Part shown: positions 11,501-24,178 of the stretch, one piece after another
Layout: every line of letters starts with the position of its first letter
How positions within the stretch are numbered: position 1 is the stretch's first letter
DNA from: Anas platyrhynchos
Lineage: Eukaryota; Chordata; Aves; Anseriformes; Anatidae
Length of the DNA stretch: 64,000 nt
Direction: 5' to 3'
Assembly (NCBI RefSeq): GCF_047663525.1
Contig: NC_092601.1
Location: 17,817,501-17,881,500 of the forward strand
Program-made: the position numbers and the translations under genes
Notes under the pieces: generated by a model
What the model was told of the DNA's origin: nothing
Database searches by the model: none
What the model saw: the letters and a program-made list of their open reading frames with translations, nothing else

Positions 11501-14500
11501 TAGATGTGCTTGTTTCAACAATTTCAATGCTTCCCCCTGAAGGAAATGGTTTTGAACTGAGAAATTTGTCAAATCAGCTCCCATCAACAATTTTGGCTTA
11601 AATAAATTGCACTCTCCTAAAGGGAAGGAAACCGCAGCAGCTAACATTTCATGAAAAATAAAAAATAATAATAATAAAAAATCCTGACCAGTTCTTGATC
11701 TGGGGAACATGAACTAGCTTGGGGCATGAAAATGAAGGTTTAAGAGTGACCTGGCCAAGGGTTTCACAAAATGCAGTGAAAAGACTAGGTAAAATTAATA
11801 TAAAGAGGGATCTGGATGAAGACACTCAAGTTCAGTGGTCTCCCCAGGGAGGGCTATAACTCCTAGCAGAGCTGGGCCCAGCTGGGACAGAGTATGTGGA
11901 AGACAGAGAATCCTCTGCAGGGGATGCTGTTCATGGGACAGAGCTCACAGATGTCCATCAGCTCCCAGGTGGTGGAAGGGAAAGGCTGAAGAAAGCAGGG
12001 GCTCAATACTTCGCTCTAACTCAAAGCTGAGATTTGAGCCTGGGAATTTTACATGCCTCCATGTGCCCCAGCTGCTGGGTTGGAGGCAGAGGGAGTCTTG
12101 AAGGGTTTCTTTTTCTCCAGAAAATCCCGAGCTCTCATTTCACTCAAAGCAGAATGAAATCAGTTTGAAAGTCCTGATTTCTTCAGCAATAAATGTGTTG
12201 TTCTGTGGCCAGCCCTGCTTCTTACCCCATTTATATTCCACCAGTTGTGTAGAAAACAAATAAATATTCCAAGGCTGTGAGTCCCAGTGCCTGGCTTGCC
12301 CCGCAGGGCATGGAGCATCGCCATCCTGCCCTGTCCCAGGGAGCTGCAGAGGAGCTGCCTGCACAGCCCTGGGCTTTGCATCATAAATACTCTGCTGAAG
12401 TGAGTCCACTCTTGACAAAGACATGAAAATGTTTTTACTAAGGAAAATCCAACTTGTGTTTGCTGTCACAGAGGAAAACTGCAAGCTAAGACAAGATGTC
12501 ACTGCTTTGTTATCAGGGCAAAGAGGTGAAGCTGGCAGCAGCCTGTGTAGGGCTGGTCCCTGAGGACCCCCAGGACAAAATCCCTGTGCCTCTCCTTGAG
12601 GAGGGGAAGGGACAGATCTGCTTTGCTTGTCACCCAGCCACAGACTGAGGAATGATGGATCTGGTGTGAGGATTATTTAGGCCAAAATGTGGGAATTACG
12701 GCTGTCAAGGGGGAAGGTGAGGTGTGACAGAAGCTGCCCCAGGCACTGTGGGGTCACCGCAGGGCTCTCTGTATCATGCTGCTCCTCCCTAGGGATGGCT
12801 GATCCTGCCCTGGGGCCATCTAGAGACATCTCAGTGTCCCTCCCAGCCCCTTTTCTCTAAGTCTCTAAAAGGCATCTGCTACAAACAGGGCTATAAAGTC
12901 TCTCATTTGCCTGTTCAGTCCACAGAAGGACTCCAAGAGGGAGCACAAGACACCTTCAGCCAGTGTCAGGCAGCCCAGTGATTAAGGACAGGGAGAACTC
13001 GTGGGTGGTGAGATTGGCACCGCAGACATTTCCACACTTTGTCACCGCACTGCTTTAACTCTTGCACAGCCTGTTCTGCATCCCCAGCACCCAGCTGCTG
13101 CGGTGCCCCTCTGGCATCTTTGTGTCTTCCACAAATGTCACTGTTGGGCTGGGGAAAACCCAGCAGCCAGCAGGGATCCAGGGATTGTTGCTCCCCACTG
13201 TGAGAAGGGTTGGATCTTTAAGGATGAAAATCAAATAACGACACCATTAACTTCACAAAAATTATTATTGTGAAAGCAGTCTATGCCAGATAGAACCGAG
13301 AGCCTTGTGTAAGACTGGAGGTGGGACCCACTGTATAATTGCTTAATATTTTGCAGAGGAGAGGAATGGAGACATACAAAAAGATTAGGATATTGTGAAG
13401 GACAGACTCCTCACAGAACCTATTGACAAAATTGTTTTTGTTTGTAGCTCATGACCAGAAGGGACCCAGCTTGTAAGAATCAGAGGGCACTCACCACTGA
13501 AGGTGAGACATAATTATTTTAAAAGTGCAAAGTAACTAACTAAGATTAAGAAGCAAAACATGGTGCAGCCTTGACAGAAGTCTAGATATATGTTGCTTTT
13601 CATAGAGTTACATGGATGACCTCCACAGCTGCAAATGGAGTGACAAATAGCAAATGACTCAAGAACATACAAAGGAAAAATAACAGTGAAATGTCATTAA
13701 ACCTGAAGTAAATAGTCGATGAAGCAACTCAAGCAACCACTTCCTCATCAGAATGCCACAGTCCTGACCTTGGCAAGAACTCAAGTGGACCCATCCAGAA
13801 TAATATCCCTGCTTCACATGCAGCATAATTTGGAAGCTACGAAGTAGTCACGTCCTTTAGTGCCCTTGCTGCATTTCCATTTATTAAGTGGAGTATTCAG
13901 TATTGTTCTCTCCTTTTCATGCCACTACTTCTTGTTAAAATACAGAGGTGGAATAGAAGAAAAGAGCTCCATGTAAAATCCTGGCCAAAAGATCACGACC
14001 TCAAGAACAAATATCCATCAGCAGAGGAGCCACACAGACTGGCCTCAGAGATGGAAAAGTGCCGTGGTAAGGCTGGAAGAGTGCTACAAAAATAAAGGTG
14101 GCAAATTTAATAGCCTGCTTATTAAGAGTACTTCCCCTCCACCTCATTTGAGGCACCGACTTACTCGGTCTTTTGCAGAGGTAAGAAACACAGGAGTTGG
14201 CCATGGAGGTGGGCACGCAGCAGGCAGTGTCCGCCCCGGCTCTGCTCCAGGCCGGTTCTTTTCTGACCACAGAGAAGACATTCACATCTTCTGCAAGTGA
14301 ATTCCTTTGGAGAGACTGCCAAGCTTTTGTTCCATTTGCACGGTATCACTCGTCTCCTAATTTTCTACTGCTCCTCTAATGAGCAGGGTTATCGGTATTT
14401 CAATACAGTGAATTAACAGAATCAGAAAATTAAATGATTCAATATCCACAAATGTTTTTGCAGGTCCATGGTATTCTTGTTCATTCAAGTAAAGCCATTC

Positions 14501-17500
14501 CTTGAACATATTTGGGCAGTGGCATTACTGCTGTAGCAGAATAATTACAGTAATTGTCACAAATTGTTAACTGCGAGGGCGACACGGTGAAGCACAGTTC
14601 ACTCCAAACGAAGTAGATGAACCAGGCAGCCCTGGAAAACAATACCCTCCTCCAAATAAATGTCACAGGAAGGTTTACATTTCATCCTGCTCTTAGTGAC
14701 TTGGGATGCTTTCAATTTATACAGTTTGGCATACAATTAGCAAGAAAGCCACCTGCCTGGGCAGTCAGCCACCCTGTCTGCTCCCCTCTGCCGAGATCTG
14801 TGCTGGAGCTACTTTCGCTTATGTGCTTTTACTCTACCTGTACCTGGGCTCATTTAAGTACAGGAGCTGCTGAAAATGTCACTCAGGCTTTGCTGTGATC
14901 GCTGTCCTCGCCGGTGATGTCTTGATAAGGCCGATAACCTTCCTTCCCCTGCTTTGTGTGTGCCTGCAGCTATATAATGGGGGACACCAGCACAGCTATC
15001 ACTACCTGGATTTCTCATTTGGCCAAATCATCGTACACACTTCCCATTTGGTAAAGTCATTTGGTAAAATTAAACGAGGAGAAATCTGGAAACAAAATCT
15101 CTGCATCCAAAAACCTTTATTTTATGGAAGGTCAACCCTGAGCCTAAGCAGATTAAGCCCTTTTTTAGCTAACACTTCTGGGTAGCAAACAGATAAGGGT
15201 AACAGTATTTAACTGATTTTACATCTCTGTGCATGTACCTAACAGTGAGCAAAGGATTTCCTGCAAACTCCTTCCTCAGGCAGCAGCTACGGAGGGTTGA
15301 AATTTGTCAAGGTGATTTTCCAATTTTAAATGTTATTTCTTTTTCCTCCTAAAGTAAGACATTTCCATTCTGATGGATATTTTCTCATTTTCTGATTTGT
15401 TTTTTAGATATTGCCTTTCCCTGCTTCTGGTCTTTTCTGTCTTCACTGTTTCCAGAGGACCAGGGGACTTGCAACAAATGAATATTTGTTTTATCTTGCA
15501 ATTTACAGAAGGAAAACAATTCTTTGTAGCTAAGATTCCCACCCACCCTCAGAAAACACCACACACCTACCTCCCCGCTAAACACAAAGAAAACATCTTT
15601 CACCTCTAAAATTTTACCAGCTTTAACTACTTTCATATGGCAAGGAGATCTGCAGAACAAATGTGATGTGTAATGTGATTCACATGGGTAAGTGAAGATC
15701 ACCTTTCCCTGCTTTTTCTCATATGATGTCTCTAGAGCTGCGGCTCTTTAGCTGCCAGGGGGATTGCATGGGCATCATCTGAGAAACGGGTTTAAATGCC
15801 CAGTGAGTCTGGTAAGCCTTCTGCAGGGTGCTGGAGCCAGCAGCTGGTCAGAAAAGGGCTGGAGGGAAGGCAGTGTAGGAGCTAGCTGTAAGGCAGGGGA
15901 AATTCCTTGTCATGTTGTACTCGTTGTTTATAGCTTTGCTGGAAATAAAGTGGTGTTCTTCCTCCAACAGCAGTCTGCTTGTAAGAAGCCAGACCCATCA
16001 GAGCTAATCCCGTGCCAGTGCACATGACAGTGTAAAGGCCAAATTTTCATTCCTCTCGTGCTGGGGTAAGACGGTGGCATGCCACAGCCAGGCACTAATG
16101 AGATGGAGCTTGGGGTTTGGGGCTGGCTTCAGGCGTCACCACGTTTCCCATAAGATTCCTACAGACACTCTCTCCGATAATTGTGGGGATGATGTTTTAC
16201 AGTAATGATGAAATATTGCTTTCGAGAGTGGTGCTTTCACAAATAACAGCAATTGTGTTCAAAAGAGCAATTCGGAGGCCGGCTGTGCAGGTAAATTACC
16301 CAGAATACCTGTAAAGACAGTCAGATAAAATAACTGGAACAACACTAGGGCTAGTATGATGCTCTGGAGGCAGCTAAAACACTTTTTCCTATAAATCTTT
16401 TGAGTAAGTCCAACCTAATAACTTCCTCAGGGAGCTGACAGCCCTCCCCGCAAGGACTTTTTCTTTAAATTTCTTAATGTGCAAAAGTAAGCACTTGATT
16501 TCATTTGACAACAGCAAGACAGATGTTTTGCTTAGGGATGGGAATGAGTCAGGTTCTTCTCTGCCTTCTTTGCAACCTGTTCTTGGCTACTTATTACAGA
16601 AGTAATGATCTCTGGAAGTATACACTCGGAGGTCAGCCTGGGGTTGGGGATAAAATGACTGTGACCAAAGCCTATTTGGGCAGCTCTCCGCTTGGTTAGA
16701 TCCAGGCATCTTAGTTTATGAAAAGGAATCAACACAGTTTGTCTAAAAGAGAAGGACGAACTGTATTTAAACCGCTGAGAGCTGGTCCTTTTTCTATTGC
16801 TTGGAGCTCCACTGTGACTGGCTCTAAGCCTCCAGAGTGGCCCAGCCACCAGAAAATGAGTAAGACTCCATTCAGAAAAATCAGTTGGACTGGAACATTT
16901 GCTTCCAGTGCTTCAAAGGCGCTACTGCATGGCCAGGGAGTATGGATGGCCTGTTTTTCAAGAGAAGAAAGGCACTGGAAATGTCAGGAAAGGGGAAAGG
17001 TTAGGCAGAGTATAACTGTTCCCTGTGCCATGGTGAATGCACGGTGAACCTTGTGTAAGAGGACTTAAAAGATAATGTTCACATAAGATCCAGCAGGTAC
17101 AGACTTAGTCTGTAAATTAGAAGGTTTTTAACCATCAGAGGAGTGGACCTTTGGAGAGCCTCTTCAGGGAAATAATGAGCGCAGGCTGTCAGATGCATTT
17201 ATGGATAGATTTACGTAACACAGCTGCTTGAACAGCTGGGGCTGGTCACCACAACCCAGGAAGACTCCTTTCGACTTGCTGCTTACTGTGCTGGTGGGGG
17301 CAGCCCAGAGAGATGGGTTAAATATGGTCCCTGGGCTCTCTGTGGTGATTTGCTTGGGGAGCAGGCTGACAGTTGCCTCTTTCATCCATGCTTCTGAGGA
17401 CAGAACAAATCACCAATGCTGTAATAAGGACAGTAAAACAAAGGCAAAACAGCAAGGTAGTAAGCCTTATCAGTCACATTTATTGTCTGTGCACTCTACC

Positions 17501-20500
17501 TCTTGCTCTGTGTTTTTAAGCCTACTTGAGCTGACACTCAGGACAAGGAGAGGTAACAGAGTCGCTGCTGTGCTCATGCTCTACTTCTTTATTTCTGACT
17601 TCTGTTCTTTTGTATACAGGAGCAGAAGGAATTTGTGCTCTCTGCACTTTTTCTGGGATCTAAATGCATTGTACACTTCATTCAAGCTGCAACAACCCTC
17701 AAATATTGAGGCACCCCCAAATCAGTGCTATTTATTCTGGGAGAGAGTCCATTTTGGTTTGGACTTTGCTTTTGTTTCTCTTGGAGCTGCATGACATTGC
17801 ACAGCTTTTCTAAGGATAAGATCACAGAGTACGCACCGTGAAGATTAAGGGGACTTGTTCATGGGGATACTGTGGTTTTGTTAATGGACAAAAAAGGAGA
17901 TTTTTGTGAGCTCAACTTACATACAAAATGAATGTACATTACTGCGTTCTAATTGCAAATAGCTTGGCTGGGGCTTTAAAAGCCTTTCATTCCAAGTCCA
18001 CTGTTTGTCAAATGTCTTTTAAAACTAACCATGGTTATAAAGAGCGCATTATTATTGTTAATACTTACAGGAGCCTTTTCAGCAATTACCCTGCTCCCGC
18101 CCAGTCCAGTACAAACACTCTCCCTAACATGGAGGGTTGGAAACAACATGAATTAAAAGGGGCCCACATAAGAGGAAAATATCCATTTTCATAAAGAGTG
18201 TGAACCCTGAAAGAACTCTTAAAAGGCTGAAGCCCCAGAGCTGCCTGTTCTGAGAGCAGAGATCCCCTCCAGCCCCTGTGCCAGCAGTGCCTAGCTTGCA
18301 AAATTTCACCCAAAGTTGGGCCTTTCGGTGCTGTGAGGGAAGTTCTGCCTCTCTCATTCTGGCCACAGGCAAGCAGGAGACCCTGGATGAGCATCTCACA
18401 GATAGACTTTCCTGCCCACTGCCAGCACAGCTGTGAAGTGGAGAACTGCTCCTAGCTTTACTTGACAAGCCCCCATATGACTTGGACAGAGAGATCCCTA
18501 TGTCCAGAGATGAAGACAGAAATCTGGATGACAGCATTTAAATTCCCATTGCAATTGGCTCAGTCTGTGAAGGAATAGAGTTTAGGATAACAAATCCACT
18601 GATTTCCAATGACACTCCAGTGAACTCTCAGGCACTGACATCACTTTTGAAAGTACTCCCAAATTGCTGCAGGATTTTACAGTTCAAGTGACTTGACCAA
18701 GGCCATAAAGGAAAGCCTGTAGCACAGCTAGGCATTAACTCAGGTCCTCTAAATCTCTGTGTAGCCCTTTTGGTCCCAAAGAACTTGGTTAATGCCATGC
18801 CTCATGTAATTTTACAACTCCTTTCCTTAAGACCAGGTTAAGCCTCAGCACACTAAGTCCATCCCTTTAAGAAGCATTTTACAGAAACCAAACAGCAATA
18901 TGTAGAAAAAGATTAAATCCCCTCATTGTTGTTATGTGGTTTAATTAGCTGTGAAACCGTTGAGTAAGAAGCCTCATTTAGACAAAGAACATTGATTAAC
19001 AAATATTTACCTGGAGATAGCTGTGAGGACACAAGAGGCACAGGGGAGCTGGGGAGACACAGACAGAGGCAAAGGATGAACTAGAAGCTATTCAGCACAA
19101 TACAAACATAGCAGACCACAGCCCTGTTTGGTCATGTAACTCCGCCACAGCAAAATTAGAAACGGAGTTGAAATTAAATATAAATCACATGTAATGTTAT
19201 TCAGTAAGTGAGATACAATGCAGTGTAATAGCCGGATATTGTATATTAGCCCTGGGAATTAGCAATTAAATTGCCCACACTGACAAGCCAACAAATAGCT
19301 GGTCTGTAGGGTTGAGAGAAGGAACATTTTTGCTATGCAGAGTCATAATCTGATCTTTCTGTGAGAGACTTTGGCGATAAACAGTCCAGGAGAAAATGTC
19401 AGTTCTATTTATGTACATTAAGTGCAATTTACATAAATTATCATCCTGTAAAGGATCAATATAAGATCTTGTTCATGACTCATATGTCATCTCCTGTCAC
19501 CCTAGAAGTGAAGTTGGGGGTGATCTGGGTGTCAGTGCATGGCCTTGTCTGACCAGGCAGATGCCAGCCACCAGCTCTGCCCCTGCTGAGGACACTTTGA
19601 ATGTGCATTAATTGGCCAGGCTCCAATCTAGCTTTTTCTCTGGGCATTTAACATCATCTTCTAACCAAATTAAAAAGTATAAATTTCTGCTTACACTACA
19701 CGCCGACACTGTCCGAAATCACTGCAGCTGACAATGTCAGCCATGACCTCTTTCCTCAGCTGCACAAGGTCAGTGAGGGCAGACTGAATTTTTAAGCTGT
19801 TTGGTTTGAGTTAACAAAAAAACAATTGTCTGGGAAATGTGAGATGTTGCAAGAGACTGTGTGATAAGATTATGAATGTCAAAAACTGTTTACATGTAGT
19901 GTTCACAAGAAAATCTATTTTATTGTTTCTCAGTCTGAGAACTCCTCCTAATTGGCCATAGCCTCACCCAAGCTTGTCCAAACTCTAACGAGAAGCAATG
20001 AATCCAACAGGAGCAGGGGGAAATCTCCTCGCTTGCAAGTCCAATTCTCTCCCTTCACAGTAGCCTCATTCATAAACGTACCAAACTTTACCTTAAAACA
20101 TGTGAGGTTGCGGGTCCAGAGGGACTTCAGAATTCCTTCTAGCCCTTAAAATGGACAGCCTCATTTGTCTGAATATTTCTTGGTCTCTAGGGAGATGAAT
20201 AAAACAGTAACCCCAGATCTGCAGTTCCTGGGCTGTCTACCACTGTGCTTCTGCTGTAGCAGCCATTGGGGAGATTGTGTCTAGCTGTGCCAGAACCAAC
20301 CCACCTTTCAGACCTTCAGAGATTTCCCCTCCTTTTTACAAAAGGCTTAAAACCTCTCCTGAAAACCTGGACTCCCCTGGCAAAGTATTTCAGTGCAGGC
20401 TCCCCCTTTTCACTTTCTTGACTGCTGGTCTAGAAACACAGACCTCTTGTTTTACCCTGGATCTTTCGACCTCCAGCCCCTTAAAAAAATGCAACCCCCT

Positions 20501-20524
20501 CTGCCTCCTGCTCCTCAAACCCTC

Positions 20525-20557
20525 AAAAAAAAAAACGAAAAAAAACCAAAAAAAAAC
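20525..20557. repeat. A-rich tract with C/G interruptions
   Basis: Three A runs separated by CG and CC. This could be an old retroposon tail on the + strand, but no body is recognisable upstream. Confidence 0.7.
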
Positions 20558-21897
20558 AGATGGCACAGAAATGCCACTGCTAGTTTAATGGTAAATGTGA
20601 CAAGTAAAACAGAAGAGGGAAAAGCAAAGAAATTTGTAAGCAGTCCTCCTCCATCCAAAGCAACCCAAGGAAGCAGGTTCTCCAGAGATGTAGTTCTCTT
20701 GGAACTGAACATATGGCAAATAGATTTTCTAATTTAAATTCACAAGTGAATGTTGGAACTTTGGAGCCAAAACCAATATATGATTTTTTTCTTTCCACTC
20801 AGTAGTAGTTAGGGGTTCCTACTATGTTTTGCTCCAATAACCAAAAGGGCCAGAAGTAAAAACTGTGGCCTCATTGAAACCAATGTCAAAAATCCTTCGA
20901 GTTTAACAGAGGCAGGATTTCAGCCCAACCCTGGCAGACTTTCACACACAGGGTAGCTGCTCAGCCTCAACGTAATGGAAGTGGCAGAATCCCCTATAAG
21001 CTCCTGATGACAGTCTGACCACACTCCGCAATCCCATGCGCTCTGCTGGCAAACAAGAAGTGAGAAGAGCTTATTTTAATTTTGGAATAAGTTTGCTGAA
21101 TGGACAGTCTTGGGTTTTGAGAACAGAATCTTCACACTTCTGGCAAACGCACCTCTCCCGAGGCAGCCTGGGGGCCCTGAGTTTTGCATGGCACAGCAGG
21201 GGCGTGCTCCCGTGTCACCTCCCGCATGCTGCCTCTGTGCAGACATCTCCTCCACCAGGTAACTGATGGGATCCCCACCTGAGGCAGGTTCCTCACTGCT
21301 AATTTAACACACTGCTAATTTGCCCGAGGAGCTGAGAGCCAGCAAAGCACGGGGCTCTGCCTGCATCCCAGGAGCCAGTGGGCCCTGCCCGCTCCTTTCA
21401 CACGAGGCTTTTCCTTCTGTCAGCCTTTTCCTGAGGCAGCTTCAAATCTGGCAGATTTCTTGTTAAATTGCGATCAACCCTCCTGCCCGCAGGATTGGGC
21501 CGGCAGTTATACCACATTCCTGGGTCATTAGAAAGGAGGGGTACTTTATTTAAATGTTGGATGGTGATATAAGTGATGAGGAAGGCGTTATGGTTACAAA
21601 TTTAGGCTGCTAGAGACGTCTACCTTCTGCTTCGTACTGACGGTGACATCCTTAGGTGTCTCTGCACCTACCTACAAAGAACATCATTTCATTACTAAAT
21701 TGGAATATCTCAGACTCTCCTAATTATTATTTCTTAGAGCTTATTCAATTTAACTTGGATGTTTAAAATTTGCATGGTAAAACCCACAGCCGGGACCCCT
21801 ACCAGCTCCCTCCCTGCAGACAGGACCTGATGAGGCCAGAGGAGCTCAGCTTGAGGCACAGCTTGTACGTGTGATCAGATCGTTTCTGTGGCCTCCC

Positions 21898-22106
21898 ATT
21901 GGTCAGAACGGAGGCAACTGCTGCGAGCTGATTGGTCAGCAGGGAATAGACAGTGCTGATTGGACGAGAGCAGGCAGGACTGGAGTCACTGTTAGCCACA
22001 TGCTGAAGGGCCGGGTTCCATGTGGGGCCAGGCTCCATGGGGGGGCGGCCGCCATTTTGTGACAGGCTCCATGGGGGGGGGTGGCCACCATTTTGTGACA
22101 GGCTCC
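21898..22106 (+). promoter_or_regulatory. Promoter-like cluster: three inverted CCAAT boxes and two YY1-like sites
   Basis: ATTGG occurs at 21898-21902, 21931-21935 and 21959-21963 (spacings 33 and 28), the first two as ATTGGTCAG. About 90 bases later, a tandem repeat contains a perfect YY1-type CCGCCATTTT (22049-22058) and a variant CCACCATTTTG (22085-22095). NF-Y boxes upstream and YY1 near the start is a common arrangement for TATA-less promoters and would suit rightward transcription. No recognisable exon follows, so it may be the promoter of a non-coding RNA or the remnant of a long terminal repeat. Confidence 0.4.
22029..22106 (+). repeat. Short tandem duplication, period about 34-36 bases, 2.2 copies
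   Basis: Copies at 22029-22062 and 22063-22098 both start CAGGCTCCATGGGGGG and end CCATTTTGTGA, and a third partial copy begins at 22099. The copies differ in the length of the G run and by CCGCC versus CCACC, so the duplication is fairly recent but not new. Confidence 0.85.
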
Positions 22107-24170
22107 CTGTTAGGCTGGGCTGGGCTGAGGGGAAAGGGTGCTGAGTCCGCTCTGCAGCCTCTCAGCCAGCAGCAGTGAGGTGATTTCAGTGAGGTTTTTC
22201 AAAGGGGTGAAAAACAGTGAGTTTGCAGGTGTTTCCAGAAGTTCAGAGACTGGCCTGACCCCATCTGGGATCACCGTCAGCTTTTGACCAACCAGCAAAG
22301 TGACAGGTCCAAACTGTGCCAAAGGAGGAGGAGGTTCCTAATAATTTGTGTTTTCTGCAGAATTAAAAATGAGCTGGTGGAGTGAGAGACGGCATTATGT
22401 TCCTTTATAAGGTTACGGACGTACAGCACAGGGTTCATTGTTAATGGGGTTAATCCTTCAATTGGGGGGAAAAAATCAGATGGTAGCACCTTTAAATTGG
22501 CTCTTGGCAAGTACTCAATTATTGCAAGAGACCAATTAAATCAAGTCAGGGTCAGAGTGTCTCAGAACGGGGAGAAACAGTTCTCATGCTCATCAGCTGA
22601 TGGGGGTTAGGAGTCTACAGGGAATGAAGTTCAAGTCAATAAACTCCCTGTAATTGGATTTACTCTAGTGCTTTGTTTTCCTTAAAATACATATAATTAA
22701 ATGGAAAAAAAAAAACGTGAAGAGAAAAGGGAAGAGTGAAAGTAGAGATGGGGTGGGGAGGAAGCATGGTATTGTGCCTGGTACTGTGGGGCTCTGGCCT
22801 CACTGGTGCTGCTGCTCTCTGCGAGGGCAGGGCTCACCATGGCAGAGCCAGCACCACAATTACCTGGGGATGAAATTGAAGCTCTGTCCAAAGCCTTCTC
22901 CACCACCTGAGAACCACTTAAAGCCTTGTGTTAGGGCTTTACAAATGCTTTAAACAGTATGGTGATCTTTGGATTTGCTCTCTGTACTGGGGAATGCAAT
23001 TGAGTCTTCCCTATGAGACCCATTCAAAGGCTGCCTGTTATTAAAGACTCACTAAAACCCTTAAACACTTGAGATAAAATGATACCTAAGTGGGATTCTC
23101 ATTACATGAGAAACACGAATAACTCCCTAGTTGTCTTCAGAGGAATTTAACTGTGGCTCATGGAAGTCTGCACCTGGGTCACTGGACGGGGGTGACTTGC
23201 TGTGACCACCCTGTCGGTGACTCTTGCTCCAGAGGAGGCCAAGGATGGACCTTTGGCCTGTGACCACAGGGCCCTGTGCATTAACATGCTCAGGACCCAT
23301 CTCATACTTTAAACGCTTGGTTCCATACACTCCGAGTCAGTCTTGTCTTCCTGACTGCTCTCAGGGAGCTGAAACTACAGGTCACCAATTGACTTGGATT
23401 TTATTCTCTAATAGCTCAGAAAGATTTCTCGTGCATTGACTTGACAAGAGCCTCTTCATCATGCCAGTTGGATCAATTGAATCCTGCTGGTAATTCTGCA
23501 GACTTTGTTCTCTCTTCTATTCTTTATATCTTCATGTAAAGAAAATGTGCAATAGGATTCTCTCATGGTATTGGGGAAAAATAAGACATCCAGTATTAAT
23601 ACGCTTAGACTTTATCACAGCATCCTGGTGGGGATTGTCTCCCCTTGATTCTTCATTTAGTACTTTAATACTTTTCCACATCAAGTTAAATAATTAAATA
23701 AAGCCTCTGTGTTAGAGAATTTGACTGTGCTAAAGAACATCACATAAAACTCTTCCATTAAAAAAAAAAAAGGTCCTCAACAAAAACACCACTCTTCAGC
23801 GGAAAAGTGCTACTCACATTAACTCGTGCAGGATTGTTAAATATCTGTTGCCTTTCCAAGGTAGTTAAAATCATTAATGGTGTCTATGCAGTCTAAAAGT
23901 GTATGGCAAAAGCAAGTAACAACAGACTCAATTTTCAGAACACACAGCATATACCTGAATGTTAAACCAAGAAGGTAAGGTAAAAACTCTATGGCTAGGG
24001 AAGGCTAGCAGAAGGAAGGCATCAGGCTAGCAGTTTTGGGATAGGAAGGCCCCCATATATTATCAGGATAAGTTAATCAGTAAAGGCAATAGCAGTATTC
24101 CATAACAAAGTCAATGTTATTGATGGCAATTGGATGAAACCGAGGCTCAGTTATGCGGAAAGCCAGTGAC

Positions 24171-24178
24171 TGACGTCA
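24171..24178. promoter_or_regulatory. Perfect cAMP response element TGACGTCA
   Basis: A full palindromic CRE sits within a larger inverted pair, GTGAC..GTCAC, and is followed by another GTGAC. The CpG in the centre is retained in a CpG-poor neighbourhood. No promoter or exon is evident beside it. Confidence 0.3.

Larger units (their letters stand above)
8133..21780. other. Non-coding region, no recognised gene
   Basis: Mixed composition without simple repeats longer than about 20 bases. The longest open frame (17228-17794, 188 codons, +) has no recognisable domain and no compositional signature of coding sequence. I see no intact interspersed repeat and no RNA gene. Confidence 0.65.

Noticed and set aside
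17228..17794. 188-codon open frame, + strand
   Set aside because: No recognisable motif, ordinary intergenic composition, poor start context and no supporting signals.
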